Positions 1 to 7,203 of a stretch of DNA of 35,947 nt are shown here, piece after piece. Within the stretch, counting starts at the first letter, position 1, and every line of letters starts with the position of its first letter. Origin of the DNA: Firmicutes bacterium UBA4881 (GTDB taxonomy: Bacteria > Bacillota > DTU065); NCBI GenBank assembly GCA_002399235.1, contig DHDH01000051.1, positions 26,110 through 62,056 on the forward strand, given 5' to 3'. Under the pieces are notes generated by a model. The model worked only from the letters and a program-made list of their open reading frames with translations, was not told where the DNA came from and did not search any database. The translations under genes and the position numbers were made by a program.

Positions 1-2
1 TG

Positions 3-875
3 GAGTTTTTAAGGATACAGATGTCCAAAGTCCCACTACCTGTAGTTATGGTTAGTAGTTTAACTCAAGAAGGTGCTGCAGTAACCTTAGAAGCTTTAGA
101 CTTAGGAGCAGTTGACTTTGTGCCTAAGCCATCTGGCGCACTATCTTTAGATATGCACAAAGTAGCTTCAGATATGTGCAAAAAAGTAAAGTCTGCAGCA
201 AGTGCTCGGGTACGGTTCGTCAATAGAGCACTATCATCTTCGCGTCTGAAGACACAAAGCCATTATCCTAAGGAATTTCAGACAGAGCTAAAACCAGAAA
301 GTACTAATTTAGAGGCTGCGGAAAAACTAGTTATCATTGGTTCCTCTACAGGCGGCCCAAGTGCTCTAATGGAGGTTATTCCCAAACTGCCTAAAGATTT
401 AGGAGCTGGAGTAGTAGTTATTCAACATATGCCACCCGGTTTTACTAAATCATTGGCAGATAGATTAAACAAAGTCTCCGAATTAACTGTCAAAGAAGCA
501 GAAGATGGAGATTTAATAGCCAAAAATAGAGTACTGATTGCCCCAGGTGGCTACCATTTAGTTGCTGGTAAAAACCGCAAAGTGGAAATAAACTCAGACT
601 TACCTGTGCATGGTGTTAGACCTGCTGTTGATGTTTTTATGGAAAGTGCAGCACCAATCTATCAAGATAAAACTATCGGTGTTATACTTACAGGCATGGG
701 TTTTGACGGAGCAAAAGGTATGAAAACCATTAAACGATTGGGTGGTCGTACCGTTGCCCAAGATGAAGATTCTTGTGTAGTTTACGGTATGCCCCGTGCG
801 GTTGTGGATATGGGATTAGCAGACCGAATAGCTTCTCTTAATCAGATTAGTGACCAGATCAAGGAGCTGTTGTAG
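3..875 (+). CDS. cheB: Chemotaxis response regulator protein-glutamate methylesterase CheB (5' end outside window)
   Basis: CheB removes methyl groups from chemoreceptor glutamates, and deamidates glutamines, when phosphorylated by CheA. The reading frame stays open to the left edge and the codons before the first internal ATG at 21 read EFLRIQ, which fits the middle of the CheB receiver domain, so the true start is off-window. The visible part holds the end of the receiver (LPVVMVSSLTQEGA, then GAVDFVPKP with the conserved receiver lysine), a linker of about 50 residues, and the methylesterase domain from about residue 100. Catalytic triad motifs are GSSTGG (Ser), VIQHMPPGFT (His) and LTGMGFDGAKG (Asp). 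It is followed after one base by cheR, as in a standard chemotaxis operon. Identity is secure; only completeness is limited. Confidence 0.96.
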   Translation, partial: EFLRIQMSKVPLPVVMVSSLTQEGAAVTLEALDLGAVDFVPKPSGALSLDMHKVASDMCKKVKSAASARVRFVNRALSSSRLKTQSHYPKEFQTELKPESTNLEAAEKLVIIGSSTGGPSALMEVIPKLPKDLGAGVVVIQHMPPGFTKSLADRLNKVSELTVKEAEDGDLIAKNRVLIAPGGYHLVAGKNRKVEINSDLPVHGVRPAVDVFMESAAPIYQDKTIGVILTGMGFDGAKGMKTIKRLGGRTVAQDEDSCVVYGMPRAVVDMGLADRIASLNQISDQIKELL

Positions 876-876
876 A

Positions 877-1677
877 GTGACAGAGGATAGCTATTTGTAT
901 TTCTGCCGCAAGGTTAAACAACTAATTGGTTTAGATCTTACTGCTTATAAGGATCGGCAAATGAAGAGACGCCTAGGGACTTTCATGTTGCGTTTAGAGG
1001 TTAACGATTATATTGAATTAGCTAAACTTCTAGAAAAAGACAAAGAAGCCCTAGATAAGTTTCGTAATTTCTTAACTATTAATGTCTCAGAGTTTTTTCG
1101 CAATCCTGAACAGTTTCAAACTCTTAAAGATAAGATAATTCCTTCTTTAATGTCACCGGGAAAGCCCCTTAGGATATGGAGTGCTGGCTGCTCAGATGGC
1201 AGCGAACCCTATACTATATTAATGATCCTAGAGGAGCTTGGTATTAGAAATTATCAATTAATTGCTAGTGACATTGATTTGGAGATTTTAGAACGGGCTA
1301 AAGTGGGTATTTATAAAAAGGATTCTTTAAGAAATGTTCCACCTTCCCTGTTAGACAAATATTTTATTAAAGGACAGGACGAGCTTTATCAGTTTTCCCC
1401 ACAACTAAGTAAACAAGTTAAATTCAAAAGGCAAAATCTTTTAGAAGATCCATATGACAAGGATCTAGATCTTATTCTTTGTCGTAATGTAGTTATCTAC
1501 TTTACCGAAGAAGCTAAAAACAAAGTCTTTTTGAAAATGGCTGAATCGCTGCGCCCAGAAGGTGTGCTTTTTGTAGGCGGCACAGAAAGTATACTAACTC
1601 CAAAGAGTCTAGGACTTCAGACAGTACTGCCTTTTTTCTATCGCAAGATTGGTGAATCTAAAACAGCAGCTTTATAA
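877..1677 (+). CDS. cheR: Chemotaxis protein methyltransferase CheR
   Basis: CheR uses S-adenosylmethionine to methylate receptor glutamates, opposing CheB. The 266-residue protein has the all-alpha N-terminal domain, the TINVSEFFRNP motif, the SAM-binding loop WSAGCSDGSEPY and the LDLILCRNVVIYF motif typical of the family. A GTG at 850 is in frame but overlaps cheB by 26 bases and lacks a ribosome site. GTG at 877 is preceded by AAGGAG at 861-866 and begins VTEDSYLYF, the expected N-terminus, so it was chosen. The gene starts one base after the cheB stop, which implies translational coupling. Confidence 0.95.
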   Translation: MTEDSYLYFCRKVKQLIGLDLTAYKDRQMKRRLGTFMLRLEVNDYIELAKLLEKDKEALDKFRNFLTINVSEFFRNPEQFQTLKDKIIPSLMSPGKPLRIWSAGCSDGSEPYTILMILEELGIRNYQLIASDIDLEILERAKVGIYKKDSLRNVPPSLLDKYFIKGQDELYQFSPQLSKQVKFKRQNLLEDPYDKDLDLILCRNVVIYFTEEAKNKVFLKMAESLRPEGVLFVGGTESILTPKSLGLQTVLPFFYRKIGESKTAAL

Positions 1678-1718
1678 AAAGAATGCTAAATATCAGGCTA
1701 AGGAGAGAGATATGGCTT

Positions 1719-2183
1719 ATGAAAACAGAGTTTATAACGCCTTTCATGGTAGCAGCTACCGAAGTCTTAAAGACCGAGGTTAATGCTGAAATAGAACGTG
1801 GGGAGTTAACTGTGCGCAAAGCTGCTACCACAGCGCAAGAAGTAACTATTATGGTAGGTGTAACTGGAGATGTTATGGGAGCAGTATTTTACGGTATGCC
1901 TAACCGTGCAGCCTGTCAGATTGCTTCAGCAATGTTAGGTCAGAGATTACCCGTCTTTGATGAAGTTGTTGAGTCTGGTATTGCTGAGTTAGGAAACGTT
2001 ATTACTGGTAGAGCATCTATGGGGCTAGAGTCGGCAGGTTATAAATGTCGTCTTACACCTCCCACGATTATCTCCGGTCAAGGAGTTATCATCTCAACTG
2101 TAGAAATTAGTCAACTAGTAATTCCTTTAAAAACTCAATATGGTCCTATTGAGATAGGTGTTGCATTACGTGCTGCTAACTAG
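1719..2183 (+). CDS. cheX: CheX-type chemotaxis phosphatase (CheC/CheX/FliY family)
   Basis: Members of this family dephosphorylate CheY-P. The protein (154 residues) has one clear E-x3-N active-site motif in ESGIAELGNVITG, and the glycine-rich beta segments and the LTPPTIISGQG loop characteristic of CheX. Only one such motif is visible, which fits CheX better than the two-motif CheC, and its length of about 155 residues also fits CheX. An upstream in-frame ATG at 1683 would add 12 residues unlike the family. ATG at 1719 follows AGGAG at 1701-1705, a rather long spacing of 13. It is third in a cheB-cheR-cheX run. Confidence 0.85.
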   Translation: MKTEFITPFMVAATEVLKTEVNAEIERGELTVRKAATTAQEVTIMVGVTGDVMGAVFYGMPNRAACQIASAMLGQRLPVFDEVVESGIAELGNVITGRASMGLESAGYKCRLTPPTIISGQGVIISTVEISQLVIPLKTQYGPIEIGVALRAAN

Positions 2184-2201
2184 AACAAGAAGGTGCTATT
2201 A

Positions 2202-2963
2202 GTGAATATTTCCCTTAATGCTCTCCTTGATGACCTAAAAGCATTGGGGCTTTCAGAAGGAGACAAAGTTCTTGTACACACATCCCTTAGTAAGGTAGGT
2301 ATGGTTGAAGGTGGGCCAAAGGGTTTTGTGAGTGCTATTGCAAAGACTGTTGGCAAAAGTGGTTTAGCTGTATTCCCTACCCTAACAGGAACACCAGAAG
2401 ACTCTGCTAGTAAACCACCATATTTCGATGTACGTAATAGTCCTTGCTGGACAGGTAAAGTACCAGAAGCAGCAAGGGTATATCCAGGGGCGATTAGGAG
2501 TCTCCACCCCACTCATTCTGTTGCGGTTATAGGTTCTAAAGCTAAGGAACTGGTTAATGGTCATGAGTTTTCAGATACCCCTTGCGGAGAGCAAAGCCCT
2601 TATGGGATTTTAGCTAAATCTGGGGGCAAGATTTTACTCGTTGGAGTAAATCATGACAGCAATACAACCTTCCACACTGCAGAAGAATATGCTAAGTCTC
2701 CTTTCCATATGCTAGAGTTACCAGCTTTGGCTACGATTGTAGACTATAGCGGTGAAGCGAGAAAAATATCGGTACATTTACACCGTTGGGGTACCGAACG
2801 CGACTTTAATTTATTAGAAGAACAGTTTATTGCTAAAGGGATAGAGAAGATAGGTACTATCGGCAAAGCTACCTGTAGGCTTATTGAATCGGGGCCGATG
2901 ATCGAAATTATTCTCGAAGCTTTAAGAAAAGATCCTTACTACTTAGTTGTAAATGGCAAATAG
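2202..2963 (+). CDS. AAC(3)-family N-acetyltransferase
   Basis: This 253-residue protein belongs to the antibiotic-type acetyl-CoA N-acetyltransferase fold of AAC(3) enzymes, which acetylate amines such as the 3-amino group of aminoglycosides. Family signatures are GDKVLVHTSLSKVG near the N-terminus, the PT and GTP loop, RSLHPTHSVAVIG, GEQSPYGIL, KILLVGVNHDSNTTFHTAEE and a C-terminal GKATCRLI segment. Many chromosomal members have no proven resistance role, so the natural substrate is unknown. Start GTG 2202 was preferred over GTG 2193 because AAGAAGG at 2187-2193 is 8 bases upstream. It lies 18 bases after cheX, an odd neighbour for a chemotaxis operon. The family call is firm, the function open. 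Confidence 0.85.
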   Translation: MNISLNALLDDLKALGLSEGDKVLVHTSLSKVGMVEGGPKGFVSAIAKTVGKSGLAVFPTLTGTPEDSASKPPYFDVRNSPCWTGKVPEAARVYPGAIRSLHPTHSVAVIGSKAKELVNGHEFSDTPCGEQSPYGILAKSGGKILLVGVNHDSNTTFHTAEEYAKSPFHMLELPALATIVDYSGEARKISVHLHRWGTERDFNLLEEQFIAKGIEKIGTIGKATCRLIESGPMIEIILEALRKDPYYLVVNGK

Positions 2964-2996
2964 TAGGTACTCTGTCTTATGAAGAGGGGTTTTGTT

Positions 2997-3668
2997 GTGA
3001 AACAGGGAAAGGTGTACCTTTTGTTACTGTTAGTGCTTCTTAGTATTCAGGTAGCACTTGCAGCTGATGAGCGGGAAATAGAGAACCCTTTAAAAGATGG
3101 AGCTATCAAGAAAAGGATTGCTTTGACTTTCGATGATGGTCCCAATCGAGAAGCAACACCACGGATTTTAGCTACCCTCGAAAAGCATCAGGTTAAAGCG
3201 ACTTTTTTTATAGTAGGTTGGCGCGTGTATAGTTTTAAGGATCAGATTCTACAGATTGCTCGTGATGGGCATGATATAGGTAATCATAGTTATGATCATC
3301 CTTACCTAAACAAACTAAAAAGAGAAGAAATCGAAGAACAGTTAAATAATACTAATTTAGCGGTAAAAAAGGTTACGGGAATGGATATTAAAATATATAG
3401 ACCTCCTTACGCTAGTTACGATGAGAGAGTTCTATCTATTGGCAACGACTTAAATATGCAACTTATTCTCTGGACCATAAACCCAGAAGACTGGCGCAGT
3501 CCTGGAGCCGAAAAAATTATTAAACGGATTGTTGGCAATGCACAAGATGGTAGTATTGTTCTTTTGCATGATAAAAAACAAACAGCAGATGCCCTACCTA
3601 AGTTAATTTTAAGCTTAAAAGAGAAAGGTTTCGAGTTTGTAACAATTAGCGAACTTTTACGAATTTAA
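2997..3668 (+). CDS. Secreted polysaccharide deacetylase (NodB homology domain)
   Basis: This is a predicted exported metal-dependent deacetylase acting on N- or O-acetylated glycans such as peptidoglycan. The start GTG 2997 is preceded by GAGGGG at 2984-2989 and gives a clean signal peptide: a lysine-containing start, a leucine-rich core and an ALA cleavage site before ADE. ATG 2979, in frame, has no ribosome site. NodB motifs are present in order: TFDDGPN (catalytic base and metal Asp), HDIGNHSYDHP (metal His pair), RPPY, DWR and IVLLHD. Length of 223 residues is normal for a single-domain PdaA/PdaB-like enzyme. Its 3' end overlaps the convergent gene by four bases. The exact substrate cannot be told. 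Confidence 0.9.
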   Translation: MKQGKVYLLLLLVLLSIQVALAADEREIENPLKDGAIKKRIALTFDDGPNREATPRILATLEKHQVKATFFIVGWRVYSFKDQILQIARDGHDIGNHSYDHPYLNKLKREEIEEQLNNTNLAVKKVTGMDIKIYRPPYASYDERVLSIGNDLNMQLILWTINPEDWRSPGAEKIIKRIVGNAQDGSIVLLHDKKQTADALPKLILSLKEKGFEFVTISELLRI

Positions 3669-3955
3669 CCACCTTGTACTTTAAGCCAAAAGCGCCATAA
3701 CATAATAATGCCTAAGGCAATAAACATTAAGCCGGCTGCTACCTGAAAAATATGTGAAGGAATGCGGTTGGCTATTGTTTTGCCCAAAAGGGTACCTAAG
3801 GCAGAAACAGAAACTAATGCTAAAGATGCACCAAGAAAAACAGGATAAGGCTTTCCATACTCAGAGACTAAAGAAAATACTGCTAACTGGGTTTTATCTC
3901 CTAGTTCAGCTAAAAAGGTGATCATAAAAGCAGCGAAAACAAGATGCCAATCCAT
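3665..3955 (-). CDS. Half-size TMEM165/GDT1 (UPF0016) family membrane protein
   Basis: The family comprises cation transporters, mainly for Mn2+ (bacterial MneA) and also Ca2+ in eukaryotes. The 96-residue protein has the signature ELGDKTQL in the first of about three membrane segments. The usual family member has two such repeats in about 190 residues, so this is a single-repeat form that would have to dimerise or pair with another half elsewhere. The start is well marked: on the minus strand AAAGGAGG lies 7 bases before ATG. It is the only minus-strand gene in the window and is convergent with the deacetylase, the stops overlapping. Ion specificity is inferred from the family only. Confidence 0.85.
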   Translation of the reverse strand: MDWHLVFAAFMITFLAELGDKTQLAVFSLVSEYGKPYPVFLGASLALVSVSALGTLLGKTIANRIPSHIFQVAAGLMFIALGIIMLWRFWLKVQGG

Positions 3956-3986
3956 ATTTTTTCCTCCTTTCTCTATATTAAGGGAC

Positions 3987-4071
3987 TATGCGGCCATGTT
4001 AGCTTCCTGACGCATATCTTGTAAGTAAGAGGAGAATATATAGTAAGAGATTATAGAATAAATATCTCTTA
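3987..4071. promoter_or_regulatory. Divergent intergenic region with two dyad elements
   Basis: The region between the minus-strand GDT1 gene and the plus-strand TPR gene has two inverted repeats. TATGCG at 3987-3992 matches CGCATA at 4011-4016. TAAGAGAT at 4044-4051 matches ATCTCTTA at 4064-4071 with a 12-base centre. A minus-strand TATAAT (plus 4050-4055) overlaps the second dyad, but no good -35 accompanies it. The dyads could be an operator or leader hairpins. No known riboswitch consensus was recognised. Confidence 0.35.
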
Positions 4072-4098
4072 AAGAGTCCCAAGGGGGAGGGAAAGTTA

Positions 4099-4902
4099 AT
4101 GGTTTATGGTGAACAAGAATCAGTAGATGCCTTGCAAACCGCTCTGTTAAGTCAACTAGAAGTAACAGATGAAGGGGATCTGCACTACTGGTTAGGAGAA
4201 GCGTTACTTGAGTATAATGATGATCCAGTAATGATTAGAGAAGGTATTTATCATTTGGTGCACAGTTTACGGATTCTAAGTACCAATAGTGATGACAACA
4301 CTTATGGAAGAGCTAAATTAAAGCGCAATTGTCTTTCCACAGCTATGAGATTAAGACAGATAAGGAATGGACGGCGAATTAATGTTAGCCACGATCTGGT
4401 GATAGCTATTTGTGAGACGGCAGTTGAGTTGGATCCTGATAACTATCTACCATGGTCTCTCTTAGCACAGGAATATGCAGAAACAATGCAGTATAGACGT
4501 GGTCTGGAAACTGGCTTGAGAGCTTTAGAACTTAACCCGAAAGATTCGTATGCTCACAATGCTGTAGCTAAATGTTACGAAGGTTTAAGTGATATTACCA
4601 AAGCCCGTCATCATTTTATGCTTAGAGCAAAATTACAAAATACACCTGATGGTTATCGTATTGTTACTGATTATCTGGAACGTATGGGCGAAATGGATTC
4701 CGCTCTAGATATGTCCAGACGGTGGTTAGAACTAGAACCAAATAATCATATTGCTCAAAATAGAGTAAAACAAATATGTGATCGTTTAGGTAAAGACGAT
4801 TATAATTGTGTTGAGAGTTTACTTGATGAGGGAATAGGAAAAAGGATTACAGATACTGAAGAAGAATTGATATATAGAGCTGTTGCAACTGGTGAGAGTT
4901 AA
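4099..4902 (+). CDS. Tetratricopeptide-repeat protein of unknown function
   Basis: No specific orthologue is recognised. The 267-residue soluble protein has helical repeats; the clearest TPR-like units are around residues 105-180, with phrases such as ELDPDNYLPWSLLAQEYA and ELNPKDSYAHNAVAKCYEG, and a further unit ending in LELEPNNHIAQNRV. No signal peptide or membrane segment is seen. A purine-rich ribosome site (AGGGGGAGGG) precedes the ATG. The gene is monocistronic: divergent from its left neighbour and closed by a strong terminator right after its stop. A scaffold role for protein interactions is the usual TPR inference, with no partner indicated. Confidence 0.8.
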   Translation: MVYGEQESVDALQTALLSQLEVTDEGDLHYWLGEALLEYNDDPVMIREGIYHLVHSLRILSTNSDDNTYGRAKLKRNCLSTAMRLRQIRNGRRINVSHDLVIAICETAVELDPDNYLPWSLLAQEYAETMQYRRGLETGLRALELNPKDSYAHNAVAKCYEGLSDITKARHHFMLRAKLQNTPDGYRIVTDYLERMGEMDSALDMSRRWLELEPNNHIAQNRVKQICDRLGKDDYNCVESLLDEGIGKRITDTEEELIYRAVATGES

Positions 4903-4906
4903 CAAT

Positions 4907-4930
4907 GGGCGGCCTGGGCCGCCCTTATTT
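4907..4930 (+). terminator. Intrinsic terminator after the TPR gene
   Basis: GGGCGGCC at 4907-4914 is followed after TG by GGCCGCCC at 4917-4924 and then TTATTT. It begins five bases after the TPR stop codon and separates that gene from recD2. Confidence 0.85.
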
Positions 4931-5000
4931 ATACTTATTAGGTAGCATATTTTACAGCAATTACCAGATAAAGGGGGTTGCTGCAAGGGGAATAAGCCTT

Positions 5001-7145
5001 GTGGGAGCTATGGCTATTATTGAAGGAACGGTTGAAAGAATAACCTTTCGAAACGAAGATAATTTTTATACTGTTTTTAAATTATTAGCGTCAACAGGTG
5101 ATCTTCACACCTGTGTCGGCAATTTGCCCAGAATAGTAGTAGGTGAAGAATTAAAACTTTTTGGGGAATGGACCAAGCACGAACAGTATGGCTTGCAATT
5201 TAATACCGAAACAGCGATTCCTTGTACACCTACTACTACCTTAGGTATAGAAAGATACTTAGGTTCGGGATTAATTAAAGGCATAGGACCTTCAACTGCA
5301 AAAAAACTGGTGGAGAAATTTGGCTTAAAAACACTGGATATAATTAGCAATGAACCTCATCGCCTTACAGAAGTTGAAGGTATTGGTGAAAAGAAAGGTG
5401 AGATTATTGCCAAAGCTTTTTTAGAACAAAAAGATATTCAAGATGTTATGGTTTTTTTACAGGGAAACGGCATTACCCCTACTTATGCAGTTAAGATATT
5501 TAAAGTTTATGGTAAAGAGTCAGTTCAAATCGTCCAGGAAAACCCGTACCGTTTAGCTGATGACATTTTTGGTATTGGGTTTAAAACTGCTGACACCATT
5601 GCTAAAAACATAGGTTTTAAGGAAGATGATCCCCACCGCATTAGAGCAGGGATCCGTTATGCTTTAGGCCAAGCCATTGAACAAGGGCATACCTATTTGC
5701 CAGACGAAGAGTTAATAAAGACAGCGAGTGAGCTTTTAGGTGTAGATGTTAAAAAAGACTTTTTAGCAGAACTAGGTAAAGCGAAACAGCTAATTATAGA
5801 AGAAGATCGTTGTTATCTACCGAGCCTTTACGAAGCAGAGTGCAATGTGGCCCAAAGGTTAAAAGAATTGACTAGGTATGTGCCATCACTGCCTTTTGAT
5901 CTAAGTATCGAATCTGAATTTAAGTTAGCTCCGGAGCAAGAACAAGCAGTAAAAGCTGCTATGCAAGAAAAAGTTTTAGTCATCACAGGTGGCCCCGGTA
6001 CAGGAAAAACCACTATTACTAAAGTGGTTTTAACCATGTGGGAAAAGGCGGGTTTTAAGATCTTACTCGGCTCACCAACAGGTAGAGCTGCTAAAAGACT
6101 AGCTGAAGCTACAGGAAGACCAGCGAAGACAATTCATCGACTTTTAGAGTATGGTTTTGGCAATGGCGGAATGTCTTTTCAGAGAAACGAAGATAATCGC
6201 TTAAAAGGAGATGCTTTGGTCTTAGATGAGTTTTCCATGGTGGATATTAGGCTGATGGATAGCTTATTAAAAGCTACAGATGATAAGATGAGATTGCTTT
6301 TTATCGGGGATTGTGATCAATTACCCGCTGTCGGTCCTGGTAATGTACTAAAAGATCTCATTGCTTCTAACCGGATTCCAGTTGTGAGACTAACTAAAGT
6401 TTATAGACAAGCAGAACAGTCTCAGATTGTCATGAACGCTCATCGGATTAATCAAGGCTATTTTCCCGAGATAAATAACCAAGGTGACTTTGTTTTTATG
6501 GAGAGAAAAGAGCCGAAAGAGATAGCCACCCTTATTTTAGATTTAGTATCTAGTAGACTACCTAGCCACATTGAAAAAAGGTTTAATCTATCTGATCCTT
6601 TAGATGCTATTCAAGTTCTAACACCAATGCGTAGAAGTGAGACAGGTGTCGATAATCTCAATAGATTGTTACAAGCAAGATTAAATCCAGCTGGAAAGAA
6701 AAATGAAATTCAACTAGGCTACCGTCTATTACGCGAAGGCGACAAAGTTATGCAAATCCGCAACAACTACCAAAAGGATGTCTATAATGGAGATATCGGT
6801 AGGATAACAAGGATTGACCCGGAAGAACGTCTCCTAGAGGTACTTTATAATGACGAGAATGGTGATCGATTAGTTAACTATGAAGAAGAAGAAATAGATG
6901 AGTTAACACTAGCTTATGCTATCTCTGTGCATAAAAGCCAAGGTAGTGAATATCCTATTGTGGTTATGCCTGTAACAACACAACACTATATGTTATTGCA
7001 AAGGAATTTACTTTATACGGGGATCACAAGAGCTAAAAAGTTAGTTATTCTTATTGGTACCAAGAAAGCTTTGTTTCTGTGTATAAAAAACAACAAAACG
7101 AGTGCTCGCTATAGCTATTTAGCTAACCGTTTACAAGAAGAATAA
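5001..7145 (+). CDS. recD2: RecD2 (RecD-like) 5'-3' DNA helicase
   Basis: RecD2 is a superfamily 1B helicase found in bacteria that mostly lack RecBC; it takes part in replication fork maintenance and repair. The protein has an N-terminal OB-like segment (IEGTVERITFRNEDNFYTV), helix-hairpin-helix repeats (GLIKGIGPSTAKKL, EVEGIGEKKGE, GIGFKTADTIA), Walker A GGPGTGKTT near residue 330, the Walker B DEFSMVD, motif III GDCDQLPAVGPG and the C-terminal VHKSQGSEYP and YTGITRAKKL motifs. The frame is open back to an ATG at 4905, but that start lies in the preceding terminator. GTG 5001 follows AAGGGGA (4985-4991) and gives VGAMAIIEG; ATG 5010 is an alternative with poor spacing. Length of 714 is slightly shorter than Bacillus RecD2 but normal for Clostridia. 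Confidence 0.95.
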   Translation: MGAMAIIEGTVERITFRNEDNFYTVFKLLASTGDLHTCVGNLPRIVVGEELKLFGEWTKHEQYGLQFNTETAIPCTPTTTLGIERYLGSGLIKGIGPSTAKKLVEKFGLKTLDIISNEPHRLTEVEGIGEKKGEIIAKAFLEQKDIQDVMVFLQGNGITPTYAVKIFKVYGKESVQIVQENPYRLADDIFGIGFKTADTIAKNIGFKEDDPHRIRAGIRYALGQAIEQGHTYLPDEELIKTASELLGVDVKKDFLAELGKAKQLIIEEDRCYLPSLYEAECNVAQRLKELTRYVPSLPFDLSIESEFKLAPEQEQAVKAAMQEKVLVITGGPGTGKTTITKVVLTMWEKAGFKILLGSPTGRAAKRLAEATGRPAKTIHRLLEYGFGNGGMSFQRNEDNRLKGDALVLDEFSMVDIRLMDSLLKATDDKMRLLFIGDCDQLPAVGPGNVLKDLIASNRIPVVRLTKVYRQAEQSQIVMNAHRINQGYFPEINNQGDFVFMERKEPKEIATLILDLVSSRLPSHIEKRFNLSDPLDAIQVLTPMRRSETGVDNLNRLLQARLNPAGKKNEIQLGYRLLREGDKVMQIRNNYQKDVYNGDIGRITRIDPEERLLEVLYNDENGDRLVNYEEEEIDELTLAYAISVHKSQGSEYPIVVMPVTTQHYMLLQRNLLYTGITRAKKLVILIGTKKALFLCIKNNKTSARYSYLANRLQEE

Positions 7146-7164
7146 TAATTATAAGACGAGATAA

Positions 7165-7203
7165 CACCGAGAACTTCATCAGGTCAGAAAGGAGTTCTCG
7201 GTG
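7165..7203 (+). promoter_or_regulatory. Hairpin covering the comFA start codon
   Basis: CACCGAGAACT at 7165-7175 is perfectly complementary to AGTTCTCGGTG at 7193-7203, an 11-bp stem with a 17-base loop. The 3' arm contains the GTG start of comFA (7201-7203) and the end of its ribosome site AAAGGAG (7188-7194); the rest of that site is in the loop. No U-run follows, so it is not a simple terminator. Translation control is inferred. Confidence 0.6.

Noticed and set aside
2180..2512. 110-residue minus-strand ORF
   Set aside because: Antisense to the AAC(3)-like gene, with no ribosome site or recognisable motif.
3956..4098. yybP-ykoY manganese riboswitch upstream of the GDT1 gene
   Set aside because: Such riboswitches often control this family, but the conserved loop sequences were not found in the minus-strand leader.
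4905..5000. N-terminal extension of RecD2 from ATG 4905
   Set aside because: The codons would lie in a strong intrinsic terminator and give a sequence unlike RecD2; GTG 5001 has a proper ribosome site.
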